A DNA stretch of 64,000 bases from an uncultured Pseudodesulfovibrio sp. (GTDB lineage Bacteria; Desulfobacterota; Desulfovibrionia; Desulfovibrionales; Desulfovibrionaceae). Where the stretch lies: the NCBI RefSeq assembly GCF_963664965.1, contig NZ_OY761823.1, positions 3,428,001-3,492,000 of the forward strand, in the 5' to 3' direction. Made by a program: the position numbers and the translations under genes. Below, piece by piece: positions 15,896 to 24,724 of this stretch (position 1 is the first letter of the stretch; the number at the start of each line of letters is the position of its first letter). Below the pieces are notes generated by a model, which was not told where the DNA came from, did no database searches, and saw nothing but the letters and a program-made list of their open reading frames with translations.

Positions 15896-17308
15896 ATGGC
15901 CGAAATTCTCATCATAGATGGCGACCACGGCTTTTCTCAGGGGCTTGAGAAAGCGCTTGCTACGTATGATCTGCCGGCAGCCCACTGCGATTCCCTGTCT
16001 CGGGCCATGGGCCTCCTGCACACCGGCAACTACAAGGCGGTCCTGCTCGGTGACGACCTCACCGACGGCGATATTTTGGCTTACCTTTCCACCATCCGTG
16101 AAATTCCGTCGTTCCCCGAAGTGATCGTTGTCTCACGCAGCCGCGACCCGGACACGGCAGAAGCCGCCATTCAAAACGGTGCTTGGAATTACGTCACCAA
16201 ACCGCCGAACATGCAGCGGCTTCTGGTGCTCCTCAAACGGGTCATGGAATATCATGAAGAACGGCACTCCAACACCATCCGCTGTTCTCTTCGCAGGGAA
16301 GGCATCATCGGCAACAGCCGCCCCCTTCAGGCGTGTCTCGACACGCTGGCACAGGCCGCAGGGTCCGATGCCAACGTCCTCGTCATAGGGGAAACCGGAA
16401 CAGGCAAGGAACTCTTTGCCCGCGCCATCCACAAGAACAGCGCACGCGTCAGCCGTCCTTTCGTGGTGGTGGACTGCGCGGCCCTGCCGGATACGCTGGC
16501 CGAAAGCCTGCTTTTCGGTCACGAGCGGGGAGCCTATACCAGTGCGGATACCAAGTCCGTCGGACTCATCAAACAGGCCGACGGCGGCACGCTTTTCCTT
16601 GATGAAGTGGGCGAACTGCCCGTTTCCCTGCAAAAAGTCTTTCTACGCGTCCTTGAAGGCCGCAGCTTCCGTCCCGTAGGCGGAGTCAGGGAAATTCAAA
16701 GCGACTTCCGTCTGCTGGCAGCGACAAACAGGGATCTGGAAATAATGGTGGATAATGGAGAGTTCCGCCGTGACCTGTTTTATCGATTGCGCGGCATCCG
16801 TCTGCAACTGCCGCCCCTGAGGGCCATTTCCGAAGACATCAACGAACTGACCTGCAAATTCATCCAACGCCATTGCAAACGCTTCAGAATGACAAGCAAA
16901 GGATTCTCACCCGATTTTCTTGACGCGCTCATGCATTACGAATGGCCCGGAAACATCCGCGAACTCATGAACACGCTTGAACAGGCCCTGTCACGGGCAG
17001 GCAAGGAACACATCCTGTACCCCCGCCATCTGCCCAGAGTCATCCGGGCACAGATCGCCCGACGGGATTTGGAAAAGAGCCTCCCCGTAAAAACCGTTCC
17101 TCAGGGAAAAGGCTCCTTTGAGGCTTCAAAGTTCCCGACCCTCAAAGACTATCGCAAGCAGCAGACTGAAATCATGGAAAAAAGTTACCTTCGCAACATG
17201 CTCGACATTACCAACGGAGACATCCGGCAATCATGCAGAATTTCCGGTCTTTCCCGCGCTCGGCTGTACGCCCTGCTCAAGCAGCACGGCATCCATCGAA
17301 AAGAATGA
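15896..17308 (+). CDS. NtrC-family AAA+ activator with a degenerate receiver domain
   Basis: Regulator of 470 residues: receiver fold (1-118), sigma-54 AAA+ domain (about 135-365) and a Fis-type HTH at the end (NGDIRQSCRISGLSRARLYA). Walker A is GETGTGKE (165-172) and Walker B is GTLFLDE (231-237). The sigma-54 contact loop reads GAYTSA (212-217) instead of GAFTGA. The receiver phospho-acceptor position is Gly52 (VLLGDD), while Lys102 and Ser80 are kept. The start ATG at 15896 follows AAGAGG; an in-frame GTG at 15887 is less likely. It is divergent from the Hdr operon across shared palindromes, so it is probably its regulator. Phosphorylation-independent control is inferred. Confidence 0.88.
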   Translation: MAEILIIDGDHGFSQGLEKALATYDLPAAHCDSLSRAMGLLHTGNYKAVLLGDDLTDGDILAYLSTIREIPSFPEVIVVSRSRDPDTAEAAIQNGAWNYVTKPPNMQRLLVLLKRVMEYHEERHSNTIRCSLRREGIIGNSRPLQACLDTLAQAAGSDANVLVIGETGTGKELFARAIHKNSARVSRPFVVVDCAALPDTLAESLLFGHERGAYTSADTKSVGLIKQADGGTLFLDEVGELPVSLQKVFLRVLEGRSFRPVGGVREIQSDFRLLAATNRDLEIMVDNGEFRRDLFYRLRGIRLQLPPLRAISEDINELTCKFIQRHCKRFRMTSKGFSPDFLDALMHYEWPGNIRELMNTLEQALSRAGKEHILYPRHLPRVIRAQIARRDLEKSLPVKTVPQGKGSFEASKFPTLKDYRKQQTEIMEKSYLRNMLDITNGDIRQSCRISGLSRARLYALLKQHGIHRKE

Positions 17309-17476
17309 AGCAAGTCCCCGTATTTCAGGCACAATGCAGAATACGCATTTTCTCATATTTCAAGAAGCTAGAAAAAATCATGACTTATTCTTCTAGTCCG
17401 CCTTGCTTGCTTAATCAGCAAAAGACAGGTAGATACATTGTCATATTAAAGATTTTCATTTGAAGGCCGCAACGAC

Positions 17477-18805
17477 ATGATAAAAGCATTTTTCATATCC
17501 ATTCTAACAATCTTACTCAGCACGACACTCGCTCTGGCCGAAGTCGACGGAACCACCTCGATCAAGGAAAGCGTTGCCGGTGCGGTCAGACAACACCCGC
17601 AGATCAAATCGCTCCTGTACAACCGTGATGCCATGGCCCGCAACCTGTCAGCGGCACTCGGTCGTTTCTTCCCGTCTCTCGACCTGACTTCGAATTACGG
17701 TTTTCAGGAATACAGCAGTTCCACCACCCGAGGCGAAGGAACCGACGACAGGACCCGTACGGCTTCTGACACCACGCTGAAAGTCACGCAAAACGTCTTT
17801 GACGGCATGAGCCGCTACAATACGTACGAAGGTTCCAAGGCCCGTCTCTCGTCCGCCGAATACCGCCTCTTCAACAACGTCGAAACCATCGGACTCGACG
17901 CCATTCGGGCCCATATCGACGTCGTCCGCCAGCGCAGGCTCGTCAATTTGGCCGAAGAGAACATCGTGGCGCATCAGGAAGTTCTCGAATCCATCGCCGA
18001 ACGTGTCGCCGGAGGAGCCGGAAGCAAGGCCGACGAGATGCAGGCACGGGGTCGCGTTGCCCGCGCCGAGACCACTTTGGTCACTTACACCGGCGGTCTG
18101 CATACCGCGGAAGCATCCTATATCCGACTCGTCGGCAAGATGCCCGGCGCACTCTCCGATCCATTTTTCCACACGGAATACATCCCGGCTGACATGAACC
18201 AGATCATGGAAACCTCCCTTAAGGAGAATCCGAGAATCAAAGTTTATCAGGCCGAAGTCCTTTCCGCCGAAAAGAACAAGAACGTGACCAACGCGGCCAT
18301 GTTCCCCACGGTTGATCTCGAAGTCAGCTCCCGGCACACCGACAACCTCGACGGCGCCAAGACATATCTACGCGATGACCGCGCCATGCTTGCGATGTCA
18401 TGGAACCTGTTCAGCGGCGGCTCCGACTATTCCTCACTTCAGGCTTCCGATTCCCGTGTCAGGGAAGCGGAGTCCAACTTGCAGGACGCAACCGACGAAC
18501 TCAGCCGGGAAGTCGCCGTTGCCTGGACCGAGTACCAGACCGCTGTCGGCCAGATCGAAAAACATCAGGAAGCATTACAGTACAGCATGGAGTCCCGCGA
18601 CATGTACCTCATGCAGTTCAACGTGGGGCAGCGCTCCCTTCTTGACGTACTTGATTCCATCAACGAGGTGTTCAGCAACAGCGTGCTTCTGGAGACTGCC
18701 CAAAGTAATCTCTACTTCACGCAGTACAAATTCCTCGCCCTCAACGGCGAACTTATCAAGACCCTCGAAATCGAGAGCAAGACCTACGATTCCAAAATGA
18801 AATAA
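17477..18805 (+). CDS. TolC-family outer-membrane channel of type I secretion
   Basis: Outer-membrane efflux/secretion protein of 442 residues with a signal peptide (MIKAFFISILTILLSTTLALA). It has two repeated halves of long helices; for example QGHPQIK-like start SVAGAVRQHPQIKSLLYNRD and second-half LKENPRIKVYQAEVLSAEKN. The phrase FNVGQRSLLDVLDSINEVF near the end is typical of the LapE/AggA-type TolC proteins of adhesin secretion. It would be the outer-membrane part of the ABC/HlyD system encoded at 23.4-27.0 kb. A GAAGG site precedes the ATG. A strong terminator follows. Confidence 0.9.
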   Translation: MIKAFFISILTILLSTTLALAEVDGTTSIKESVAGAVRQHPQIKSLLYNRDAMARNLSAALGRFFPSLDLTSNYGFQEYSSSTTRGEGTDDRTRTASDTTLKVTQNVFDGMSRYNTYEGSKARLSSAEYRLFNNVETIGLDAIRAHIDVVRQRRLVNLAEENIVAHQEVLESIAERVAGGAGSKADEMQARGRVARAETTLVTYTGGLHTAEASYIRLVGKMPGALSDPFFHTEYIPADMNQIMETSLKENPRIKVYQAEVLSAEKNKNVTNAAMFPTVDLEVSSRHTDNLDGAKTYLRDDRAMLAMSWNLFSGGSDYSSLQASDSRVREAESNLQDATDELSREVAVAWTEYQTAVGQIEKHQEALQYSMESRDMYLMQFNVGQRSLLDVLDSINEVFSNSVLLETAQSNLYFTQYKFLALNGELIKTLEIESKTYDSKMK

Positions 18806-18828
18806 GCTCTCCATCAGGACAACAAAAA

Positions 18829-18864
18829 GGGGGCGCAGCAAATGCTGCGCCCCCTTTCTTTATT
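18829..18864 (+). terminator. Strong intrinsic terminator after tolC
   Basis: Perfect 11-bp stem GGGGGCGCAGC (18829-18839) with GCTGCGCCCCC (18844-18854), loop AAAT, then TTTCTTTATT. The minus strand also reads CCCCC-TTTTTG after the stem, so it may also stop transcripts from the convergent MATE gene. Confidence 0.85.
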
Positions 18865-18939
18865 GAATTCATCTCTATCGCCCGGTTCAGATGGAAAGCA
18901 CTGCGCGCTTCCCGTCATACCTCGACGATCATTATCATC

Positions 18940-20313
18940 CTATCGCTCGATGACCTGAATAGAACGCCACGGCCCCTTGCGGAACCGATGCATGAAGGCA
19001 ACACCCAATACGCTGGCGTATATCAGCAGGCATATCCACGGACCGTGAATGCCCATCATGCCAAAATAGTTGAGCACCAGAACCGGTACCACCATGCAGC
19101 AAATGGATGAGAGGCACATGGTCCGCATGATGAACCCGGTATCGCCAGCCCCCTTGAGCCCACCCATGTAAATGATGTCCAAAGCGTCAACAAAGGTGAA
19201 CGCCGCAACATAGCGCAGCAACACGGTGCCGAGCGCGACCACTTCGGCAAAATCCCCTGTATCGCCGCGGGTACGGAAGAGCTCCACCAACGGTCCGGGG
19301 AACAGGATGAAAATGGTCGCCATGCAGGTCATGTAGACCAGCGCGATATGCAGCACGCTCTTGGTGGCATACGATGCCTGATCCGGATCACCGCTCCCCA
19401 TGGCCTGTCCTGCCATGATGCTTGCAGCCACATGCATGCCGATCATGGGCAGGAAAGCCAGTGTATCGATAGACATGGCGATGTTGGAAGCGGCCAGTTC
19501 CACCGGACCGATACGCCCGACCATGAAAACGAAAAATGAAATGGCGAACATGTCGATGAAGAACTGCACCCCACCCGGCAGGCCGAATTTCATGAAACGG
19601 CGAAACAACTGCACATCAAGGGCATATGAAGACCGCACCTTGAACAGTCGTTCGTTCTCTGCCGAAAATACCATGATTGCGAAACAGACCGCCGGGACCG
19701 TGAACCCGATGAGCGTGGCAATACCCGCGCCCACGATTCCAAGTTCCGGGAAAGGTCCGATGCCGTTGATAAGGCAGTAGTCGAGCGGAATGTTCAGGAT
19801 CGCGGCAGCCCCGTTCACCAGCATGACAGGTTTGGTCATGCCCCGCCCCGAATAGAAACAGGACAGGCACACGCTCACGAGCTGCACGCCGCCACCGATC
19901 GTAAGAATACGGAAATAGACTATTTCCAGTTCACGCACAGCCTGCGGGTGTCCGCCGAGGGTAAACAACGGCTCGGCAATAAACCAGAGTAAAGCGAGAA
20001 ACAGACCGGACGGGACACAGAACCACAACCCCTGCCAGAGGGCGGTCCCGACACGCTCATGCTGTGCGGCCCCGGTATACTGGGACACGAAAACACCGAT
20101 ATACTCTGTCACGCCAAAAAAGAACGACAGGAACAGAAAGGCCGCGATGCTTGCCGGAAGCGAAGCACCCAGCGCTTCAATGGAATAATTGCCGAGAAAA
20201 ATGCGGTCGGTAAACGTCATGACCGTAGAGGAAAGCATGCTGACAACCAGCGGCAATCCGATGTTAAGGGCCTCTTTGTATCCTCCGGGAGCGTTCCACC
20301 GTGTACGTAGCAT
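18940..20313 (-). CDS. MATE family multidrug/metabolite exporter
   Basis: Integral membrane protein of 457 residues with about twelve hydrophobic segments in two similar halves, as in NorM-type MATE proteins. Family-typical stretches include LPLVVSMLSSTVMTFTDRIF near the start and GAGIATLIGFTVPAV in the middle. These transporters use H+ or Na+ gradients to export cationic compounds; the substrate is not evident. I chose MLRTRWNAPG at 20313 with GGA eight bases upstream; the ORF extends to 20355 with a less likely leader. It is a single gene, convergent with tolC. Confidence 0.9.
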   Translation of the reverse strand: MLRTRWNAPGGYKEALNIGLPLVVSMLSSTVMTFTDRIFLGNYSIEALGASLPASIAAFLFLSFFFGVTEYIGVFVSQYTGAAQHERVGTALWQGLWFCVPSGLFLALLWFIAEPLFTLGGHPQAVRELEIVYFRILTIGGGVQLVSVCLSCFYSGRGMTKPVMLVNGAAAILNIPLDYCLINGIGPFPELGIVGAGIATLIGFTVPAVCFAIMVFSAENERLFKVRSSYALDVQLFRRFMKFGLPGGVQFFIDMFAISFFVFMVGRIGPVELAASNIAMSIDTLAFLPMIGMHVAASIMAGQAMGSGDPDQASYATKSVLHIALVYMTCMATIFILFPGPLVELFRTRGDTGDFAEVVALGTVLLRYVAAFTFVDALDIIYMGGLKGAGDTGFIMRTMCLSSICCMVVPVLVLNYFGMMGIHGPWICLLIYASVLGVAFMHRFRKGPWRSIQVIER

Positions 20314-20474
20314 AATAAATATCCGAAATTGAAATGCATGATGAAATTCTGACATACATCAGAAAACCGCGTCGCCAGTCTGAACGGAATCGTCCGATTC
20401 AGCAATATATTTCCCGGACAGGCGGGTATACAGGAGTTTAAATTAACTGGCAACGGGGTGTTCGTATTATAAAT

Positions 20475-20503
20475 AAAAAGCCCCGACGCACATGCGCCGG
20501 GGC
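20475..20503 (-). terminator. Terminator of the Lap-like operon
   Basis: On the minus strand GCCCCGGCGCA pairs with TGCGTCGGGGC (20480-20503, one G-U pair), followed by TTTTTATTTATAAT. It lies 26 bases after the stop of the HD-GYP-like gene. Confidence 0.85.
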
Positions 20504-20528
20504 CTTGAAACCAGATGGGGTAGGCGTT

Positions 20529-22613
20529 TTATGCCTTCTCTTGAAGCAGCTTCTCACCGCTCGGGGTCTTGACGACAGAAGCAAGGGCATCGACCACGGC
20601 GGAATCGAATTTGGTGGATTCACTTGCGAGAATGTCGAGCGCCTGCTGCGGTTCCTTGGCCCCCCGGTAGGACCGGGGACGGATCATGGCGCAGAACACG
20701 TTGAGCGCGGACAGAATACGCGCCGCCAAAACAATCTCATCATATTTGAGATTCTTGGGGTAACCGGAACCGTCTATGCGCTCATTCATCTGATAGATGG
20801 CCTGAAGCACCCCTTCGGAGATGTCGATATCCTTGAGGATGCGGTAGGCATGTTCGACATGTTCCTCCATGGCCGCCATCTCCTCATCGGTCAGCCGACC
20901 CGGCTTGGTCAGAATCTCGTTGGGAACGAACATCTTGCCGATCTGCGACAGGTTCGCCGCAGTCTCGATTTCCGCAATATCCCCTTCGGACAGATGCATG
21001 ATCCGGGCGACTTCCACGGACAATCCGGCAAGCAGTTTGGTATGCCCGCCCAGATACGGGTCCGCAGCCTCAATGGTGGAGCCGAGGGCTTCCATGGCTC
21101 GCTGAATGAGCTTCTTGTTCTTTTCCTGAACAGCGATGAACTCGGTGACATCGCGATACACTTCGACAACGCCTTCGCAGGTCCCGTCGACGCCATGATA
21201 CGGCGACTTGGATATCTGGAACTGATGGCGCTGCGAAAGCAGGAAAACCGGTTCGCTGATGGTCACCTTGCGATTCTCCCGATGAACGGTTTCGTCTTCG
21301 GCGGACAGTCTTTTGGCCGTATCAAAACCGAAAACAGCCGCTGCATCCATGCCGATAAGTTCACTCTTGTCGCGCCCCACTGCCTCGGCAAAGGCATCGT
21401 TGACGTAGGTATACTTCCCTTCCATATCCTTGAGAGTGATGAACTCGTCGATATTGGCGTTAATAGAATCGATGAACCGTTTCTGGTCGTCAATCTGATT
21501 GGCCAGCAGCTTGAACTCCGCGGCAATCCGCTGGCTCTGCACTCCGGTCAGGACCCACCATGCGAGTCCGGCAATAAGCAGGGCCGTGAGGATGCCCAGT
21601 CCTGCCACGATGTACACGGTACGGGTGTAGGCTTCGATGGGTTTCATGGCTTTGTCGTAGTCGGATTCCTGCACCACCCACCAGTCGGAACCGGGAATAA
21701 CAACCCCCAAGGAATAGACCTCACGGTCATCCTCGGAAAGGCTCGTCCGGTCACCGAAAGGCAGGTTGCCTTCCTGACTGAGGGCTATCTGTGCCGTGAC
21801 TGCGGTAAACCCTTCGGAGGTCCACGGGGTCACTTCAAAGAATTTCCCGGCGGTACGCTGCATGAAACGGGTGCGTTCGCCCTTGGCCGACAGCGAGGAG
21901 TTGTCCATCAGGTCGGTAATTTTCCCGGCCACCTGACGGGTCATCATGAGTGCGCCGATGGCGTCCGCCATGTCTTCTCGCGCATCCGGTGAAAAAATGG
22001 GAACATACACGTCCAGAGCAAGTCCCTGCGGGGTCTTCCTGAACGGCGAATACACGGGCTTTTTCGTCTTCACGGACTCCTGCGCCAGATCAAGCTGATT
22101 ATCGGACATGGGCGGCAGGTGCCCGTCGGTGGCAATGTACGCCTCCCCCTCGCGATTGAGAATACGGGCGTTGGTGAAACCGGAGTAGGTGGAGAATTCC
22201 CTGAGCATATTCTGCATCATGGGCAGTTGGGCGGCCAGTTCAGCCCCGTCTTCCTCGATTTCCCCCTCTTCCATGGCCACCGCGCCGAAAATGGCTGCGA
22301 GGTCTCCCTCGATGCTGTCCACTTCGGACGCATACAGGCGGAACAGGTCGGACTTGATAAGCCGGTCCCCTTGATGGGAAAGGTTCCTGAGCCACTCCTT
22401 GACCATTTCGACACGCCCATGGGCGAGCAGCCCAAGCCGCTTTTCCTGATTGTTGAGCGCTTCGGACCGTCGATCACTGATCGACTTGTTCGCAAGGAAC
22501 AGGATGCCGACCGAAATGACAAGTACAAAGGCCATGACAACGCCGATCTTGACGCCCTGCTTGGCCCCGCCGAGGTTTTTCGGAACCTCTGGTGTGTTGT
22601 TCTTCCGTGCCAT
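20529..22613 (-). CDS. Membrane Cache-PAS-degenerate HD-GYP protein, candidate LapD-like c-di-GMP receptor
   Basis: Protein of 694 residues. A first membrane segment (VKIGVVMAFVLVISVGILFL) and a second (VYIVAGLGILTALLIAGLAW) enclose a large periplasmic Cache-like sensor domain. A PAS domain and an HD-GYP-type domain follow in the cytoplasm. In the HD domain the expected LHDIGK is LSQIGK (bases 20943-20948 give Ser-Gln), and the expected HHE before RxDGSGYP is QMNE, so key metal ligands are missing. It is therefore probably not a phosphodiesterase. It is the last gene of the ABC-HlyD-LapG-type operon, the position of LapD, which senses c-di-GMP and sequesters LapG. The start at 22613 has GGAG six bases upstream. 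Confidence 0.8.
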   Translation of the reverse strand: MARKNNTPEVPKNLGGAKQGVKIGVVMAFVLVISVGILFLANKSISDRRSEALNNQEKRLGLLAHGRVEMVKEWLRNLSHQGDRLIKSDLFRLYASEVDSIEGDLAAIFGAVAMEEGEIEEDGAELAAQLPMMQNMLREFSTYSGFTNARILNREGEAYIATDGHLPPMSDNQLDLAQESVKTKKPVYSPFRKTPQGLALDVYVPIFSPDAREDMADAIGALMMTRQVAGKITDLMDNSSLSAKGERTRFMQRTAGKFFEVTPWTSEGFTAVTAQIALSQEGNLPFGDRTSLSEDDREVYSLGVVIPGSDWWVVQESDYDKAMKPIEAYTRTVYIVAGLGILTALLIAGLAWWVLTGVQSQRIAAEFKLLANQIDDQKRFIDSINANIDEFITLKDMEGKYTYVNDAFAEAVGRDKSELIGMDAAAVFGFDTAKRLSAEDETVHRENRKVTISEPVFLLSQRHQFQISKSPYHGVDGTCEGVVEVYRDVTEFIAVQEKNKKLIQRAMEALGSTIEAADPYLGGHTKLLAGLSVEVARIMHLSEGDIAEIETAANLSQIGKMFVPNEILTKPGRLTDEEMAAMEEHVEHAYRILKDIDISEGVLQAIYQMNERIDGSGYPKNLKYDEIVLAARILSALNVFCAMIRPRSYRGAKEPQQALDILASESTKFDSAVVDALASVVKTPSGEKLLQEKA

Positions 22614-22656
22614 ATCTGACTCCATCTGGTTTTGCGGACCGCCACCGGGCCGTCCG

Positions 22657-23377
22657 TTATTTCTTCTTTTTGCTCTTCTTCTTGAACGTGGTTTTCCTGC
22701 CCTTGGGAACGTGCATCCAGCGATACTTCTCATTCACCGAATACTGGGGCAGATAGTGCTTGTACCGGGTATGCGGCAGCACCATGATCGTCTGGTTGTC
22801 AAGGATGTATATCGTGTCCGGCATGTACACCGCCAAAACGGCGTGACCGATGCCCCTGATCTTGTCCTTGAGCGCAACGATACGCATCTGATCGCCGGTA
22901 AAAGCCAAGCTCCTGCAAGGCATAGAACTTGGCAATGGAATAATCCTCACAATCGCCTGATTTCTTTAGAAATTCCACAGGGGTAGCCCAGTAGTCGCTC
23001 TTGCCGTAGTTGCCTGCGTCAAGCCGATACGGGAACTTGTTGAAGAACTTGTTTACGGCTTTGAGCCTGTCCATGGGAGACATGGACGCGGCGTCCGCCT
23101 TGAGCTTGTTCCACCCCGCCTTTGACGGCAGCTTCGCCATGGAAGGGCTCTTGAAATACCCCTTCCATGCCTTCATTTTTGCAAGAACGCCCTGCCACTT
23201 GGGCAATTTCTTGATCTTGCCCTTGAACTCCATGGTACCGAAAAGCTGCGGTCCCTTGGACGCCTTTGTCTTGGCCGCCCAGGCAGAGTCACCGCTCCAA
23301 ACACTCAGGCACAGAGCCAGAAGAAGCGTGCAGAACACGCTTCCGGCCACCTGACATGTTGGTTTGGCGAGACGCAT
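22657..23377 (-). pseudogene. lapG: LapG-type periplasmic cysteine protease, split by a one-base frameshift
   Basis: Bacterial transglutaminase-like cysteine proteinase (LapG family, DUF920) that cleaves the N-terminus of giant adhesins. Frame 1 runs from 23377 with a signal peptide and contains catalytic Cys143 (SGDCEDYSIAK). It should continue with TGDQMRIVALKDK, His178 (GIGHAVLAV) and Asp193 (IYILDNQT), but these are in the next frame, up to 22657. Removing one T from the T4 run (plus-strand A 22900-22903) restores a 239-residue protein. The uncorrected first reading ends at 22799 after 192 residues without His or Asp. Possibilities are a sequencing or assembly error, a real mutation that would lock adhesins on the surface, or slippage. 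Lys-rich C-terminus. Confidence 0.82.
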
Positions 23378-23389
23378 AGGCAGGCCCCG

Positions 23390-24724
23390 CTAACGCTCTC
23401 TCAATGCGTTCTGTTTTGCCTTGAGGATGGGTTTGAGAAGATAATCGAGCACCGACTTCTTGCCGGTCAGCACATCCACCTGAGCAGTCATGCCCGGAAT
23501 GATCGGCAACTTTTCACCGTGGTATTCCATGGCATTGGTCTTTGTCCGCACCTTGACCAGATAATAATTTTCACCCCGTTCATCTTCAATGGTGTCCGCA
23601 CTGATATTTTCCACCGTGCCTTGCAGACCGCCGTATATGGAAAAATCATAGGCAGTAATCTTGACCATGGCTTTCTGGTCCGGGTGCAGGAACGCGATAT
23701 CCGAAGGCTTGATCTGCGCCTCGACCAGCAGAGTGTCATCCAACGGGACGATCTCCATGATGGATTCACCGGGCTGCACAACGCCGCCAAGCGTGTTGAT
23801 CATGATGCTTTTCACGATACCCTTGACCGGAGAACGTACATCCGTACGGGTCACGCGGTCGCTTCCGGCCGACATGGTTTCCTTGATGGAAGAAAGCTCC
23901 TGTCTGCGCTCGTTGATCTCGTTAAGCGCCTCACTCTGATACTCGGCCTTGCGCTGTGCGATGCGCCCCAACGCCTCCTTGGCGGCCCGCTTCACACGCG
24001 GAATTCCGAGAGCAAGCGCCTCCACGTCACCGCGCAGTTCAAGCACCTTCTGCTCAAGGGCGAGGTAATCCAGTTCGGAATGAATCTGCTTTTCCACGAG
24101 CGGTTTGGCGATGTCACGCTGTTTCTGGGCAACCTTGAGGCTCTTAGCAAGCTGCCTTCTGCGGCTCTCCATCTCGTTCACTTCCTGCTGCTTCTGCTCA
24201 TACTGGTCGCGCAGCAGGCTGAGCTCGATATTGAGCTGGTTCTTCTGGGCTTCGAAAATTCGCTTCTGGTCCCCTACGAGCTGCGGGGCTTTCTCGACCA
24301 GTTCCTCATCGAAAACCGGGTCCATGCCCTCGACCACGGCAATGAGTCTGGCAATGGCAGCCCTATGCTCAAGCCCCTTGGAAAAGGCGTCCCGGTAGAA
24401 ACTTGCGGCCTGTTCGTTATGCAGACGGCACAGCACGGCTCCCTTTTCGACAACCTGCCCTTCGTTCACATAGATGTCGCTGAGGATACCGCCTTCGAGA
24501 TTCTGTATCTCCTGTATACGCTGCGATGGAATGACCTTGCCGAAACCGCGGGTCACCTCATCCAGCACCGCGAATTTCGCCCAGAGAATAAAACCGACAA
24601 TCATGAGGAGAATGCAGGTGGAAGACAAATAGGCAAGCCGCCTCCCCCTGCCGTACAGTGCCTGGTCCACCTCGGACATGAACAGCAGCGTCTCTCTTTC
24701 GTATTTCTTCTTGGCTCTGGTCAT
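23390..24724 (-). CDS. HlyD/LapC-family type I secretion membrane-fusion protein
   Basis: Periplasmic adaptor of 444 residues joining the ABC exporter to TolC. A short cytoplasmic N-terminus precedes one membrane segment (RLAYLSSTCILLMIVGFILW). Lipoyl/barrel-sandwich parts (EVTRGFGKVIPSQRIQEIQN and the matching DVRSPVKGIVKSI) flank long coiled-coil helices with many Gln, Glu and Lys. The family signature near the C-terminus is GMTAQVDVLTGKKSVLDYLL. It overlaps the stop of the ABC gene by four bases and is followed after 12 bases by the LapG-type gene. Confidence 0.92.
   Translation of the reverse strand: MTRAKKKYERETLLFMSEVDQALYGRGRRLAYLSSTCILLMIVGFILWAKFAVLDEVTRGFGKVIPSQRIQEIQNLEGGILSDIYVNEGQVVEKGAVLCRLHNEQAASFYRDAFSKGLEHRAAIARLIAVVEGMDPVFDEELVEKAPQLVGDQKRIFEAQKNQLNIELSLLRDQYEQKQQEVNEMESRRRQLAKSLKVAQKQRDIAKPLVEKQIHSELDYLALEQKVLELRGDVEALALGIPRVKRAAKEALGRIAQRKAEYQSEALNEINERRQELSSIKETMSAGSDRVTRTDVRSPVKGIVKSIMINTLGGVVQPGESIMEIVPLDDTLLVEAQIKPSDIAFLHPDQKAMVKITAYDFSIYGGLQGTVENISADTIEDERGENYYLVKVRTKTNAMEYHGEKLPIIPGMTAQVDVLTGKKSVLDYLLKPILKAKQNALRER

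Noticed and set aside
22657-23377. Two separate small genes in place of LapG
   Set aside because: The two readings together give one continuous LapG-type protein with the full Cys-His-Asp triad once one base is removed; neither alone is a sensible protein.
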